A DNA stretch of 48,616 nucleotides from Pseudomonadota bacterium (GCA_021812165.1 JAKAOO010000003.1:1-48616); one strand, 5' to 3'. Positions 17,276 to 25,251 are shown, counted from the first letter of the stretch. Numbers and translations: made by a program. The notes: a model not told the origin generated them from the sequence alone.

Positions 17276-18733
17276 TTACCGGTCGATGCCGCCCATACAG
17301 AGATATTTGACTTCGAGGAACTCCTCGATCCCGTAGTGAGAGCCTTCGCGGCCGATGCCACTTTCCTTCATGCCGCCGAAGGGCGCAATTTCGGTCGAGA
17401 TGATGCCTTCGTTGATGCCGACGATGCCGTATTCCAAGGCCTCGGCGACGCGCCAGATGCGGCCGATGTCGCGCGCGTAGAAATAGGCGGCAAGGCCGAA
17501 CTCGGTGTCGTTCGCCATTTTGACCGCCTCTTCTTCGCTCTTGAAGCGATAGACGGGGGCGACGGGACCGAAGGTCTCCTCGCGCGTCACCAGCATGTCG
17601 GTCGTCACATTGGTCAAAACGGTCGGTTCGAAAAAGCTTCCGCCCAAGGCGTGGCGATGCCCGCCGACGACCACCTTCGCGCCTTTGTTGACGGCGTCGG
17701 CGATGTGCGTCTCGACCTTTTCGACCGCCCGCATGTCGATCAGCGGCCCAATCACGGTGCCGGGCTCGAAGCCGCTTCCGACCTTCATCGCCCCCGCGAC
17801 CTCGGCGAGGCGCTTTGTAAAGGCGTCATAGATCCCGTCTTGCGCGAGGATGCGGTTGGCGCACACGCAGGTCTGCCCGGCGTTCCGGTATTTGGACGCG
17901 ATCGCTCCTTTGACCGCCATCTCGATATCGGCGTCGTCGAAAACGATAAAGGGGGCGTTGCCGCCGAGTTCGAGCGAGATCTTTTTGACGGTTCCCGCGC
18001 ATTGCTTCATCAGAAGCTTCCCCGTCGCCGTCGAGCCTGTAAAGGTGAATTTGCGCACGATGGGGTTTGAGGTGAGTTCGCCTCCGATCGCCTCCGAGGA
18101 CCCGGTGACGCAGGAAAAGACGCCGCGCGGCACGCCCGCCCTCTCCGCGATCTCGCAAAGCGCCAGCGCGGAATAAGGGGTTGCCGAGGCCGGCTTCACG
18201 ACCATCGTGCAGCCCGCCGCGAGCGCCGGTCCCGCCTTCCTCGTGATCATCGCCGAGGGGAAGTTCCAGGGGGTGATCGCCGCGCACACCCCGACCGGCT
18301 CCTTCAAGACGACGATCCTCTTGTCGGGCCCGTGCGCGGGGATGGTGTCGCCGTAAACGCGCTTTCCTTCCTCGCCGAACCATTCGATAAAGGCCGCCGC
18401 ATAGGCGATCTCGCCCTTCGACTCCGCGAGCGGCTTGCCCTGCTCGGCAGTCATCAGGGTCGCGAGATCGTCCTGGTTCTCCATCATCAACATGTACATG
18501 CGGCGCAGGATCGCCGCGCGCTCTTTCGCGGTCTTGGCGCGCCAGGCGGGAAACGCGCGGTTGGCGGCTTCGATCGCCCGGCGCGTCTCCTCGGCACCCA
18601 TCTTGGGCACCGTACCGAGCCTTTCGCCCGAAGCCGGGTCCGTGACTTCGATCGTGCCGCGATCAAAAGCGTCGACCCACTCGCCATCGATATGGCATTG
18701 CTGCCGGAAGAGCTTCTCGTCCTTGAGCCTCAT
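17276..18733 (-). CDS. gabD: NAD(P)+-dependent succinate-semialdehyde dehydrogenase
   Basis: A 485-residue aldehyde dehydrogenase oxidising succinate semialdehyde to succinate in 4-aminobutyrate degradation. Key parts are ITPWNFPSAMITRKAGPALA, FTGSTATGK, the catalytic Glu in LELGGNAPFIVFDDAD, and the catalytic Cys in NAGQTCVCANR, whose CVC arrangement is typical of GabD. The end (MKESGIGREGSHYGIEEFLEVKY) also matches. ATG 18733 (MRLKDEKLFRQQ) has an upstream GAGCGAGG site; the 27-residue in-frame extension is not conserved in character. No gabT is adjacent. Confidence 0.93.
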   Translation of the reverse strand: MRLKDEKLFRQQCHIDGEWVDAFDRGTIEVTDPASGERLGTVPKMGAEETRRAIEAANRAFPAWRAKTAKERAAILRRMYMLMMENQDDLATLMTAEQGKPLAESKGEIAYAAAFIEWFGEEGKRVYGDTIPAHGPDKRIVVLKEPVGVCAAITPWNFPSAMITRKAGPALAAGCTMVVKPASATPYSALALCEIAERAGVPRGVFSCVTGSSEAIGGELTSNPIVRKFTFTGSTATGKLLMKQCAGTVKKISLELGGNAPFIVFDDADIEMAVKGAIASKYRNAGQTCVCANRILAQDGIYDAFTKRLAEVAGAMKVGSGFEPGTVIGPLIDMRAVEKVETHIADAVNKGAKVVVGGHRHALGGSFFEPTVLTNVTTDMLVTREETFGPVAPVYRFKSEEEAVKMANDTEFGLAAYFYARDIGRIWRVAEALEYGIVGINEGIISTEIAPFGGMKESGIGREGSHYGIEEFLEVKYLCMGGIDR

Positions 18734-18874
18734 CGCTGACCTCGCTCCAGAGAGAAGGGATAGGCTAAAAGTGAGCCGCGGGAGCGAGCTTGGCAAGGCG
18801 GACATCGATAGCATCCAATCGGTTCGACGAAAGTGGCGCTGCGAGCCGATCCCGCGCCCTCGCCCGCACCGCTT

Positions 18875-18985
18875 GCCCGGACTTGATCAGGGCATCCACG
18901 TCTTCTTGGCGTTCGGCTCGGCGCTCGGCACGGACACGGGTGGCCGGGCCTGATCCCCGGATCAAGTCCGAGGACGGCCACGGGG
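18875..18985. repeat. Long palindromic (REP-like) repeat, copy A
   Basis: The left arm GCCCGGACTTGATCAGGGCA, ending in TCCACG at 18900, and a right arm rich in GGTGGCCGGGCC...GATCAAGTCCG (about 18930-18985) form a nested inverted repeat. The pattern (CCCGGACTTGATC..., ...GGCCGGGCC, ATCCACG) is the dispersed intergenic palindrome seen in many Hyphomicrobiales. A related unit lies at 20441-20534. Confidence 0.7.
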
Positions 18986-19004
18986 ACGGTTTTTAAGGGA
19001 GCGG

Positions 19005-19061
19005 CTATTCCACCGTCACGCTCTTCGCCAAATTCCTCGGCTGGTCGACCTCGGTGCCGTT
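19005..19061 (-). repeat. Duplicated glmS 3' end, copy 3
   Basis: A fragment of the last 19 codons of glmS, including stop codon TAG, reading TEVDQPRNLAKSVTVE at its end. It matches the 3' end of the intact gene (20905-20961) at 54 of 57 positions, then diverges abruptly. It is the outermost of three copies and probably the original chromosomal glmS end displaced by integration. Confidence 0.85.
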
Positions 19062-19106
19062 GAGGAAGGCGGGTATCCTCATCAACAAATATGTGTATGA
19101 TTCGGA

Positions 19107-19304
19107 ATGACGAGCAGCGAACTCTTGCGCAAGCTTCGTCGATTAGGAGCGCGAGTCGTTGCCGGCCGCGGCAAGGGCGGTCATGTCATGGTGCTGCTCG
19201 ACGGGCGTAGGACCTTCGTTCCGACGGGCAGCGGCGAGATCAAGACCGGGACGCTGCGCGTCATCCTGCGCGACCTCGGGCTCGCGCTCGACGACTTGCG
19301 ATAG
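19107..19304 (+). CDS. hicA: HicA-type mRNA interferase toxin
   Basis: A 65-residue HicA/YcfA-like protein with a double-stranded-RNA-binding fold. The pattern SSELLRKLRRLGARVV, GKGGHVMV (with the catalytic His), and IKTGTLRVILRDLGL is typical. HicA cleaves mRNA and tmRNA until neutralised by HicB. ATG 19107 lies only six bases after a -10-like TATGAT (19096-19101), so the mRNA may be leaderless. It is the first gene of the smaller glmS-tail islet. Confidence 0.9.
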   Translation: MTSSELLRKLRRLGARVVAGRGKGGHVMVLLDGRRTFVPTGSGEIKTGTLRVILRDLGLALDDLR

Positions 19305-19315
19305 GAGGAGAAGCG

Positions 19316-19759
19316 ATGGCAGCGCGTATCGGCGCTCCGCTTGCCTACCCGGTACAGTTGGACCCGGCCGAGGAGGGCGGCTTTGTCGTGACCTTTCCTG
19401 ACTTCGGCACCGGCGTTACGCAGGGCGACACCCGCGAGGAGGCTCTGTTGCAAGCGACGGACCTCCTCGAAACGATGGTTGCCAATTACATCGCTGAGGG
19501 CTGGGACCTGCCCCTTCCGTCGCGGCCCGCCGGCCGACCGCTCGTGTCCCTAACGCCGCTCGTCGCCGCCAAGGCGGAGCTTTACCGCGCCATGCGTCAA
19601 GCCCGGATCAATAAAGCGGAGCTGGCACGCCGCATCGGCATCTCGCCGCAACAGGCGCAGCGCCTTTTCGACATCCGCCACGCTTCCCGCCTCGACCAGA
19701 TCGAGGCGGCGATGCAGGCGCTCGGCCGCCGCCTCGTCGTCAGCTCGGACGCGGCGTGA
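19316..19759 (+). CDS. hicB: HicB-type antitoxin
   Basis: A 147-residue antitoxin. The N-terminal partial RNase H-like fold shows YPVQLDPAEEGGFVVTFPDF and the TREEALLQATDLLETM helix. The C-terminal part (about 95-140) is a helix-turn-helix, KAELARRIGISPQQAQRLF, that would bind the promoter. It starts 11 bp after hicA with a good GGAGGAG site. The toxin-first order is normal for hicAB. The pair sits between two duplicated glmS ends, on the strand opposite to glmS. Confidence 0.93.
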   Translation: MAARIGAPLAYPVQLDPAEEGGFVVTFPDFGTGVTQGDTREEALLQATDLLETMVANYIAEGWDLPLPSRPAGRPLVSLTPLVAAKAELYRAMRQARINKAELARRIGISPQQAQRLFDIRHASRLDQIEAAMQALGRRLVVSSDAA

Positions 19760-19805
19760 AGGGGCGCAAAAACGGGATCACGGCACCGGCCTCAGTAGGC
19801 CCGCC

Positions 19806-19884
19806 CTATTCGACTGTTACGCTCTTCGCGAGGTTCCTTGGCCGGTCCACCTCGCTGCCTTTTAGGACCGCGGCCTGACAAGCG
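19806..19884 (-). repeat. Duplicated glmS 3' end, copy 2 (diverged)
   Basis: A fragment of the last 26 codons of glmS with its stop codon, ending VDRPRNLAKSVTVE. It aligns without gaps to the end of the intact gene (20905-20983): 61 of 79 bases match by my count, and over the last 14 residues nearly all changes are synonymous. This suggests it served as a working glmS end in another lineage before arriving here. Confidence 0.85.
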
Positions 19885-20391
19885 ATAGGCTTGGAGTGCG
19901 ATCTTGCCTGACAAGGGCGGCCGCGGCTTTGGCAAGCGGACGCTCGGCCTTTACATCCGAGCCGATAACACCGCGCCGCCCGGTTCAGGTTTTCCGACGA
20001 GGAACTCAACTCGGCCACCGAGCCACTGCCAATTCTGCGCGCCGCGAATATTTTCGACTCTCCTGAGCCGCTCCGCCTGCCTCCTGCAATGTCCCTGGAG
20101 ATCAGCAATCCATTGGCGCTTCCGAACGAGCCAATCCGATGGGTTCAGTCCATGCACGCTTTCGTCGCAGGCAGCACGAACGTAATTAAGACAGCCGAAT
20201 CCGTCATTATCGCGGAAGATAAGCGGGTGCTCGCCCAGCGTCTGCGCGGCAGCCTCAGAGATAACAATCCTTGGGTAGTGAGCGATTGTGGACTCTAGTT
20301 CATAGGCCTTGACAAGTGCTGGCCCAAAGACCACGCGGTCTTCGTGATACAATCGCCCCACCGCTATGCCGCCGCGGATCAAGCAGCGAAA

Positions 20392-20587
20392 TTGCACGGC
20401 ATCGCTTATTCCTCTGCTTCCGGTGAATTCAACATTTAGCCGTCATGGCCGGGCTTGACCCGGCCATCCACGTGCAAAAATATAAATATTTCTCAATCAT
20501 TTCGTGGATGCCCGGAACAAGTCCGGGCATGACGTAAGACGCAAGATCTGGGAATACCTGACACAGAGGGATAAGCCTTTGCACGGC
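20392..20587. mobile_element. 178-bp MITE-like element with 9-bp target duplication
   Basis: The direct repeats TTGCACGGC (20392-20400 and 20579-20587) flank a 178-bp insert (20401-20578). Near its ends are inverted repeats GCTTATTCCTCTG (20404-20416) and CAGAGGGATAAGC (20564-20576), matching at 12 of 13 positions. It codes for nothing, so a transposase would have to act in trans. The repeat tips sit at slightly unequal distance (3 and 2 bp) from the duplications. The centre holds the palindrome listed separately. Confidence 0.75.
20441..20534. repeat. Long palindromic (REP-like) repeat, copy B, inside the MITE-like element
   Basis: CGTCATGGCCGGGCTTGACC (from 20441, arm ending ...CATCCACG at 20472) and CGTGGATGCCCGGAACAAGT (from 20503, arm ending ...GCATGACG at 20534) are arms of about 31 bp around an AT-rich loop. 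It belongs to the same type as copy A at 18875-18985. It may be an original part of the element or a second insertion nested in it. Confidence 0.8.
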
Positions 20588-20904
20588 TTCCGAGAATGCT
20601 GAGCCTACCAAGTTAGCCAGGTGAAACGCAAATAATCCCATCCCGGGGTCCTCTCGAACCCCGAGCGGGAAGGACACAACTATGTTGTCGGAGAATGCAG
20701 AAACGGCCGGTAAAAAAGTGTGGAGTTGTCGACCACGAGCTAAAGACTCGCTTCTAGCCTCGAAATTGCCCGTGAGCGCTTGAAGCCTCTTCAGAAGGTC
20801 CAGGATTCGTTCTTGAGATGCTTCATCGTTTGACTTAATAATCGAACGAAACCCAAGTAAATCTACAAACGCAACTACGTGCTCCTCCATGTCGCTATCC
20901 CCAT

Positions 20905-22728
20905 CTACTCCACCGTCACGCTCTTCGCCAAATTCCTCGGCTGGTCGACGTCGGTGCCTTTCAAAACCGCGACGTGATAAGCGAGAAGCTGCGCGGGGAT
21001 CGCGTAAAGGAGCGGGGCGACAAAGGGGTCGCAGCGCGGCACCGGGATGCCGAAGAGAAGGCGCTGCCCCAACCGAAGCAGCCCCTCCCTGTCCGAAATC
21101 ATAACGACGCGCCCGCCGCGCGCCAACGCCTCCTCGATGTTGCCGAGGGTCTTTTCGAAAAGCTCGCCGGGCGGCGCGAGCACCACGATCGGGGTCGCCT
21201 CGTCGATGAGGGCGATCGGCCCGTGCTTCATTTCGCCGGCGGCGTAGCCTTCCGCGTGGATATAAGAAATCTCCTTCAGCTTGAGGGCGCCTTCAAGGGC
21301 CAAGGGATAGGCGGTGCCGCGGCCGAGATAGAGGACGTCGCGCGCGGCGGCGAGCATCCCGGCGACTTCCTCGATCGCCTGCGCATGATTGAGGATCTCG
21401 CTTGCCCGCGAGGGAATTTCGGTCAGATGGCCGGCAAGCCGCGCCTCTTGCGCCGCGTCGATCGCCCCCCGCGCACGCGCAAGCGCGATCGTAAATGCGG
21501 CTAAAACCGCGAGCTGCGTCGTAAAGGCTTTGGTCGAAGCGACACCGATCTCTGGCCCGGCGAGGGTCGGCAGAACGACATCGGACTCGCGCGCGATCGC
21601 GCTCTCTCCTTGGTTGACGACGGCGATGACGGCTTGCCTCTCTCCCCGCGCATAGCGCAGGGCGGCGAGCGTGTCGGCGGTCTCTCCCGATTGCGAGACG
21701 AAAATCGCGGCTCCGCCTTTTGGCAGGGCGGGCGCGCGGTAGCGGAATTCGGAGGCAATGTCGACCTCGGCCGAGACCCGCGCCAATCGTTCGAGCCAAT
21801 ATTTCGCGATGAGCGCCGCATGAAAGGACGTGCCGCAGGCGACGAGAGTGATGCGTTCGAGCGCCGCGAGAGAAAACGGAAGTTCCGGCAGACGAACGCT
21901 CCGCGTCGCGGGATCGACAAAGGCGCCGAGCGTATCGCCGATGACCGCCGGCTGCTCGAAGATCTCCTTTTGCATGAAATGGCGGAAGTTGCCCTTGCCG
22001 ATGAGCGCCCCCGAGGCTGCGGTCTCCGTCACCGGGCGCGCAACCCTCGCCCCCTTCTCGTCAAAGATGCGAACCTCTGAAGAGGTGACGACCGCGAGAT
22101 CGCCTTCTTCGAGATAGGTGATGCGCCGGGATAAGGGCGCGAGCGCGAGCGCGTCCGAGCCGACGAACATCTCGCCCTCGCCGTAGCCGATCGCGAGAGG
22201 ACTGCCGCGGCGAGCGCAGATCAGGAGATCGCGCTCGCCGGCGAAAAGGAAAACGAGGGCAAAGGCGCCTTCGAGCTCCGCCAGCGTCTTCGCGACGGCT
22301 TCTTGCGGCGAAAGCCCCCTTTCGAGAAGGCGCGTCGCAAGGATCGCCACCGCCTCGGTGTCGGTGTCCGTGCGGAACGCGTAGCCCTCGGAGAGAAGCG
22401 CTTCGCGCAAGGACTGGAAATTCTCGATGATGCCGTTGTGAACGATGGCGACGCGATCGGTCGCGATCGGATGCGCGTTCCTTTCGATCGGCAGGCCGTG
22501 CGTCGCCCAGCGCGTGTGGCCGATGCCGATCGCGCCCGTGACCGGTTCGCGATCGAGGCGGGCTTCGAGGTTCTGAAGCTTGCCCTCGGCGCGCCGGCAG
22601 GTGATGCGGCCGTCGGCGAGGGTCGCGATCCCCGCCGAATCATAGCCGCGATATGCGAGACGCCGCAGCCCCTCGATCAGGCCCGGCGCCACTTCGTCCC
22701 GCGCGATGATGCCGATGATGCCGCACAT
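20905..22728 (-). CDS. glmS: Glutamine-fructose-6-phosphate aminotransferase (isomerizing)
   Basis: A 607-residue enzyme making glucosamine 6-phosphate for peptidoglycan and lipid A. The N-terminal glutaminase starts MCGIIGI with the catalytic Cys2 and has HTRWATHG and HNGIIEN. Two SIS sugar-isomerase domains follow (ACGTSFHAA; SQSGETADT; ASTKAFTTQ; GRGTAYPLALEGALKLKE), and the C-terminus is the canonical PRNLAKSVTVE. ATG 22728 overlaps the glmU stop by one base, so the pair forms an operon. The 3' end is the presumed integration site of the downstream islets; the last codons may derive from the most recently inserted islet. Confidence 0.97.
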   Translation of the reverse strand: MCGIIGIIARDEVAPGLIEGLRRLAYRGYDSAGIATLADGRITCRRAEGKLQNLEARLDREPVTGAIGIGHTRWATHGLPIERNAHPIATDRVAIVHNGIIENFQSLREALLSEGYAFRTDTDTEAVAILATRLLERGLSPQEAVAKTLAELEGAFALVFLFAGERDLLICARRGSPLAIGYGEGEMFVGSDALALAPLSRRITYLEEGDLAVVTSSEVRIFDEKGARVARPVTETAASGALIGKGNFRHFMQKEIFEQPAVIGDTLGAFVDPATRSVRLPELPFSLAALERITLVACGTSFHAALIAKYWLERLARVSAEVDIASEFRYRAPALPKGGAAIFVSQSGETADTLAALRYARGERQAVIAVVNQGESAIARESDVVLPTLAGPEIGVASTKAFTTQLAVLAAFTIALARARGAIDAAQEARLAGHLTEIPSRASEILNHAQAIEEVAGMLAAARDVLYLGRGTAYPLALEGALKLKEISYIHAEGYAAGEMKHGPIALIDEATPIVVLAPPGELFEKTLGNIEEALARGGRVVMISDREGLLRLGQRLLFGIPVPRCDPFVAPLLYAIPAQLLAYHVAVLKGTDVDQPRNLAKSVTVE

Positions 22729-24086
22729 CAGCCCTTCCTCCCTCGGCGCGCGCGGATGGCGGCCGCCCGGCCCGGCTTTTCCACCTGACGCCCGCGGGCG
22801 ACCGCCAGAGCGTCGGGCGCGACATCCTCGGTGAGCGTGCTTCCGGCCGCGACATAGGCGCCCGCGCCGATCGTCACCGGCGCAACGAGCGCGGTGTTCG
22901 AGCCGATAAAGGCGCGCTCGCCGATGACCGTCTTGTGCTTCTCGAAACCGTCATAATTGCAGGTGATCGTGCCGGCGCCGATATTCGCGCGTTCTCCGAC
23001 CTCGCTGTCGCCGAGATAGGAGAGGTGCTTCGCCTTGGCGCCTTTGCCGATGCGCGCCGCCTTCACCTCGACGAAATTGCCGATTTCCGCCTTCTCTTCG
23101 AGCACGACGCCGCCCCGCAAACGGGCAAAAGGCCCGACCTTTGCGCCCTCCCCGATGACCGCTCCGGCGAGGCACGAGAACGAATGGATACGCGCCCCCT
23201 CGCCGACCCTCACTCCGAGGCCGAAAACGACATTGGGCTCGACGACGGCGTCCCGTCCGAGAACGGTGTCGGCTGCGAGAAAGACGGTTTCGGGGGCGAG
23301 GAGGGTCGCTCCCCCTTCCATCGCGCGCCGGCGCAGGCGGGCCTGCATCACCGCCTCCGCCGCTGCGAGTTCGGCACGGGTATTGACGCCGAGAAGCTCC
23401 GCGACCGGAAGCTCCAGCGCGCGACACATGAGGCCTTGGCGGCGGGCGACCCTGACGATGTCGGTCAGGTAGAACTCGCCTTTGGCGTTGTCGCGGTCGA
23501 GCGCTTCGAGAAGAGAGAAGAGAGGAGGTGCGGCGACTGCCATGACGCCGCCATTGACGAGGCCGATCGCGTCCTCTCGGCCGTCGGCGTCGCGTGCCTC
23601 GACAATGCGCTCGAGGCTGCCGTCCGCGGCGAGGACGAGCCGGCCATAGGGGCGGGGATCCTCGGGACGCATCGCCGCAACGGCGATCGCCGCCGCGGGC
23701 GCGCGGCGTCGTTCGGCGAGAAGGCGTTCGAGCGATCGGGTCTCGACGAGCGGCGCATCACCGTAAAGCACGAGCACCTCCTCGATCTCGCCGTGAGGGG
23801 CGAGACGGGAAGCGAGCGGGCGCTCGACTTGGCGCAGCGCATCGCCGGTCCCGAGCGGCGGATCCTGCACGACGCATTCGAGCGGCGCGAGGACGCGCGC
23901 CACTTCCTCCATGCCGCGTCCGACAACCGCGATGGAGAAGGCGGGGCCGAGCGGCTTCACGCTTTCGAGGACGTGGCGAACCATCGGCCACCCCGCGAGC
24001 GGCTGCATTACCTTCGGAATGGCGGAGTTCATCCTCGTGCCGCTGCCGGCGGCGAGAATGACGGCGGCAAGCTGGGGCTTCTTCAT
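22728..24086 (-). CDS. glmU: Bifunctional UDP-GlcNAc pyrophosphorylase / glucosamine-1-phosphate acetyltransferase
   Basis: A 452-residue two-domain enzyme completing UDP-GlcNAc synthesis. The N-terminal uridylyltransferase begins LAAVILAAGSGTRM and includes PLGTGDA, YGDAPL and GEFYLTD. The C-terminal left-handed beta-helix carries the acetyltransferase, with VGPFARLRGG, GNFVEVK, HLSYLGD, NIGAGTITCNYDG and FIGSNTALVAPV. It is directly upstream of glmS on the same strand and is divergent from gph over a 119-bp gap. Confidence 0.96.
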   Translation of the reverse strand: MKKPQLAAVILAAGSGTRMNSAIPKVMQPLAGWPMVRHVLESVKPLGPAFSIAVVGRGMEEVARVLAPLECVVQDPPLGTGDALRQVERPLASRLAPHGEIEEVLVLYGDAPLVETRSLERLLAERRRAPAAAIAVAAMRPEDPRPYGRLVLAADGSLERIVEARDADGREDAIGLVNGGVMAVAAPPLFSLLEALDRDNAKGEFYLTDIVRVARRQGLMCRALELPVAELLGVNTRAELAAAEAVMQARLRRRAMEGGATLLAPETVFLAADTVLGRDAVVEPNVVFGLGVRVGEGARIHSFSCLAGAVIGEGAKVGPFARLRGGVVLEEKAEIGNFVEVKAARIGKGAKAKHLSYLGDSEVGERANIGAGTITCNYDGFEKHKTVIGERAFIGSNTALVAPVTIGAGAYVAAGSTLTEDVAPDALAVARGRQVEKPGRAAAIRARRGRKG

Positions 24087-24205
24087 GAAGGCAAGAACGT
24101 CTCGGTGGCGATAAGCGATCTCGCGTTAGAGTCGCACGTGGCCGCGCAATCGCCAACACACAGATTGTTGCGGTTTGTAGTCTGGCGAGCGCAAAGTCGC
24201 TGCCG

Positions 24206-24874
24206 ATGCCCGGTTTTCTTCTCCTTTTCGATCTCGACGGCACGCTCGTCGATACCCTCCCCGATCTTCACTCGGCGCTCAACGAAGCGCTGCGCGAACG
24301 CGGCCGGCCGCCGCTCTCGCCCTCAGAGGTGATGCGCATGATCGGCGACGGCGCGGCGGCCCTCGTCGCCCGCGCGCTCGAAGCGAGCGGGCTCGACGGT
24401 CGAGAGGCGGCGAGCGTGCTGCCGCGCTTTCTCGAACTCTACGAGGCGCGCTCGACCCGGCTCTCCCGGCCTTATCCGCATGTCCGCGATACGCTCGAAG
24501 CGCTGCGTTCGCGCGGCTATGCGACCGCGGTGTGCACCAACAAGCCGCAACGGGCTGCGGAAGCGGTTCTGAGCAATCTCAAGCTCGCCCAGTTTTTCGA
24601 CGCCGTCGCGGGAGGCGACCGCTTTCCCGAAAAGAAGCCCGATCCACGCCATCTCTTGCGCGTTGTCGCGCTTCTCGGCGCAGAAGCGAGGCGCGCGGCG
24701 ATGGTCGGCGACAATGAAAACGACGCCTCGGCGGCCCGTGCCGCAGGATTCCCGGTGCTCCTGATGCGGTACGGCTATGCACAAACCGATCCCGAAACGC
24801 TCGGGGCCGATGCGCTCCTCGACGAGTTTGCCGATCTGCCCGGCGCCTTGGAGCGGCTGCGGCTTGGACCATGA
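24206..24874 (+). CDS. gph: Phosphoglycolate phosphatase, HAD superfamily
   Basis: A 222-residue HAD hydrolase. Motif I FDLDGTLVDT (nucleophile Asp near residue 9), motif II TNKP, motif III with KKPDP, and motif IV MVGDNENDASAARAAG are intact, and a helical cap lies between motifs I and II. It most closely resembles Gph, which removes 2-phosphoglycolate arising from DNA repair or photorespiration; substrate choice among HAD enzymes is uncertain from sequence alone. Divergent from glmU, followed by tRNA-Val. Confidence 0.87.
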   Translation: MPGFLLLFDLDGTLVDTLPDLHSALNEALRERGRPPLSPSEVMRMIGDGAAALVARALEASGLDGREAASVLPRFLELYEARSTRLSRPYPHVRDTLEALRSRGYATAVCTNKPQRAAEAVLSNLKLAQFFDAVAGGDRFPEKKPDPRHLLRVVALLGAEARRAAMVGDNENDASAARAAGFPVLLMRYGYAQTDPETLGADALLDEFADLPGALERLRLGP

Positions 24875-24884
24875 GGCCCATCGC

Positions 24885-24913
24885 TTGACAGAGCCGGGAG
24901 GGGCACCCCTAAT
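24885..24913 (+). promoter_or_regulatory. Promoter of tRNA-Val
   Basis: A perfect -35 TTGACA (24885-24890), a 17-bp spacer and CCTAAT (24908-24913, four matches to TATAAT), with the tRNA starting 8 bp later. Typical of a strong stable-RNA promoter. Confidence 0.65.
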
Positions 24914-24920
24914 GCGATCG

Positions 24921-24995
24921 GGGCGGGTAGCTCAGCGGGAGAGCACTCCCTTCACACGGGAGGGGTCGGAGGTTCAATCCCTCTCCCGCCCACCA
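24921..24995 (+). tRNA. tRNA-Val, anticodon CAC
   Basis: A complete cloverleaf can be folded by eye. The acceptor arm GGGCGGG pairs with CCCGCCC; the D-arm is GCTC...GAGC; the anticodon stem CTCCC/GGGAG holds loop TTCACAC with anticodon CAC (reads GUG); the T-arm is GGAGG-TTCAATC-CCTCT with one G-U pair. Discriminator A and an encoded CCA end it. Confidence 0.96.
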
Positions 24996-25251
24996 GCGTC
25001 TTCAACGGCTTGCTCGGCCCTTGACGCAGACGAAACTGTTGCAGGCGCAATAGAAACGGCGGCTCCGATTGCGCCTCCCGCGCCTCCCGCCGCCGCTTCA
25101 CGCAGGATGGGATTCGCGATCGTCCTTTTGCTTTTCGGAACGCCGCCGCCGCGATCCTCTCTTTCGCCGCGCGCCGCGCAGGGCGCGGTCGGCCATTGGC
25201 GCTGCGGCGGCCTTGCCAAGGCACGGGCGCCTCTTTAACACTTGCCGCGGG

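Larger units (their letters stand above)
19951..20890 (-). pseudogene. Class III nucleotidyl-cyclase-like gene broken by a MITE-like insertion
   Basis: Starting at ATG 20890, 14 bp after the glmS stop. The first 104 codons run to 20579, then the frame enters an inserted element (20401-20578) and stops. After the element the gene resumes at 20391 and ends at 19951. Deleting 20392-20578 restores one 250-codon frame reading ...SEAVQFRCLIRGGIAVG. The restored protein resembles class III nucleotidyl cyclases: FVDLLGF and FSDNIVVS carry the two expected metal Asp, and RGGIAVG...VFGPALVKAYELE resembles the last cyclase strand and helix. Such proteins are poorly characterised; some class III cyclases act in phage defence (Pycsar), but no effector gene is next to it here. 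Inactive in its present state unless the halves work as a split protein. Confidence 0.75.

Noticed and set aside
18730-18981. A minus-strand frame starting MAVLGLDPGIRPGHPC
   Set aside because: This is the typical translation of the palindromic repeat (copy A), not a protein.
20429-20535. The C-terminal peptide of the first half of the broken cyclase gene (VMPGLVPGIH...)
   Set aside because: It is only the read-through into the inserted palindromic repeat and not part of the protein.
24952-25224. Small minus-strand frames overlapping the tRNA and the following gap
   Set aside because: They begin in or run through the tRNA gene and lack any conserved pattern; the 256-bp gap before msbA shows nothing else.
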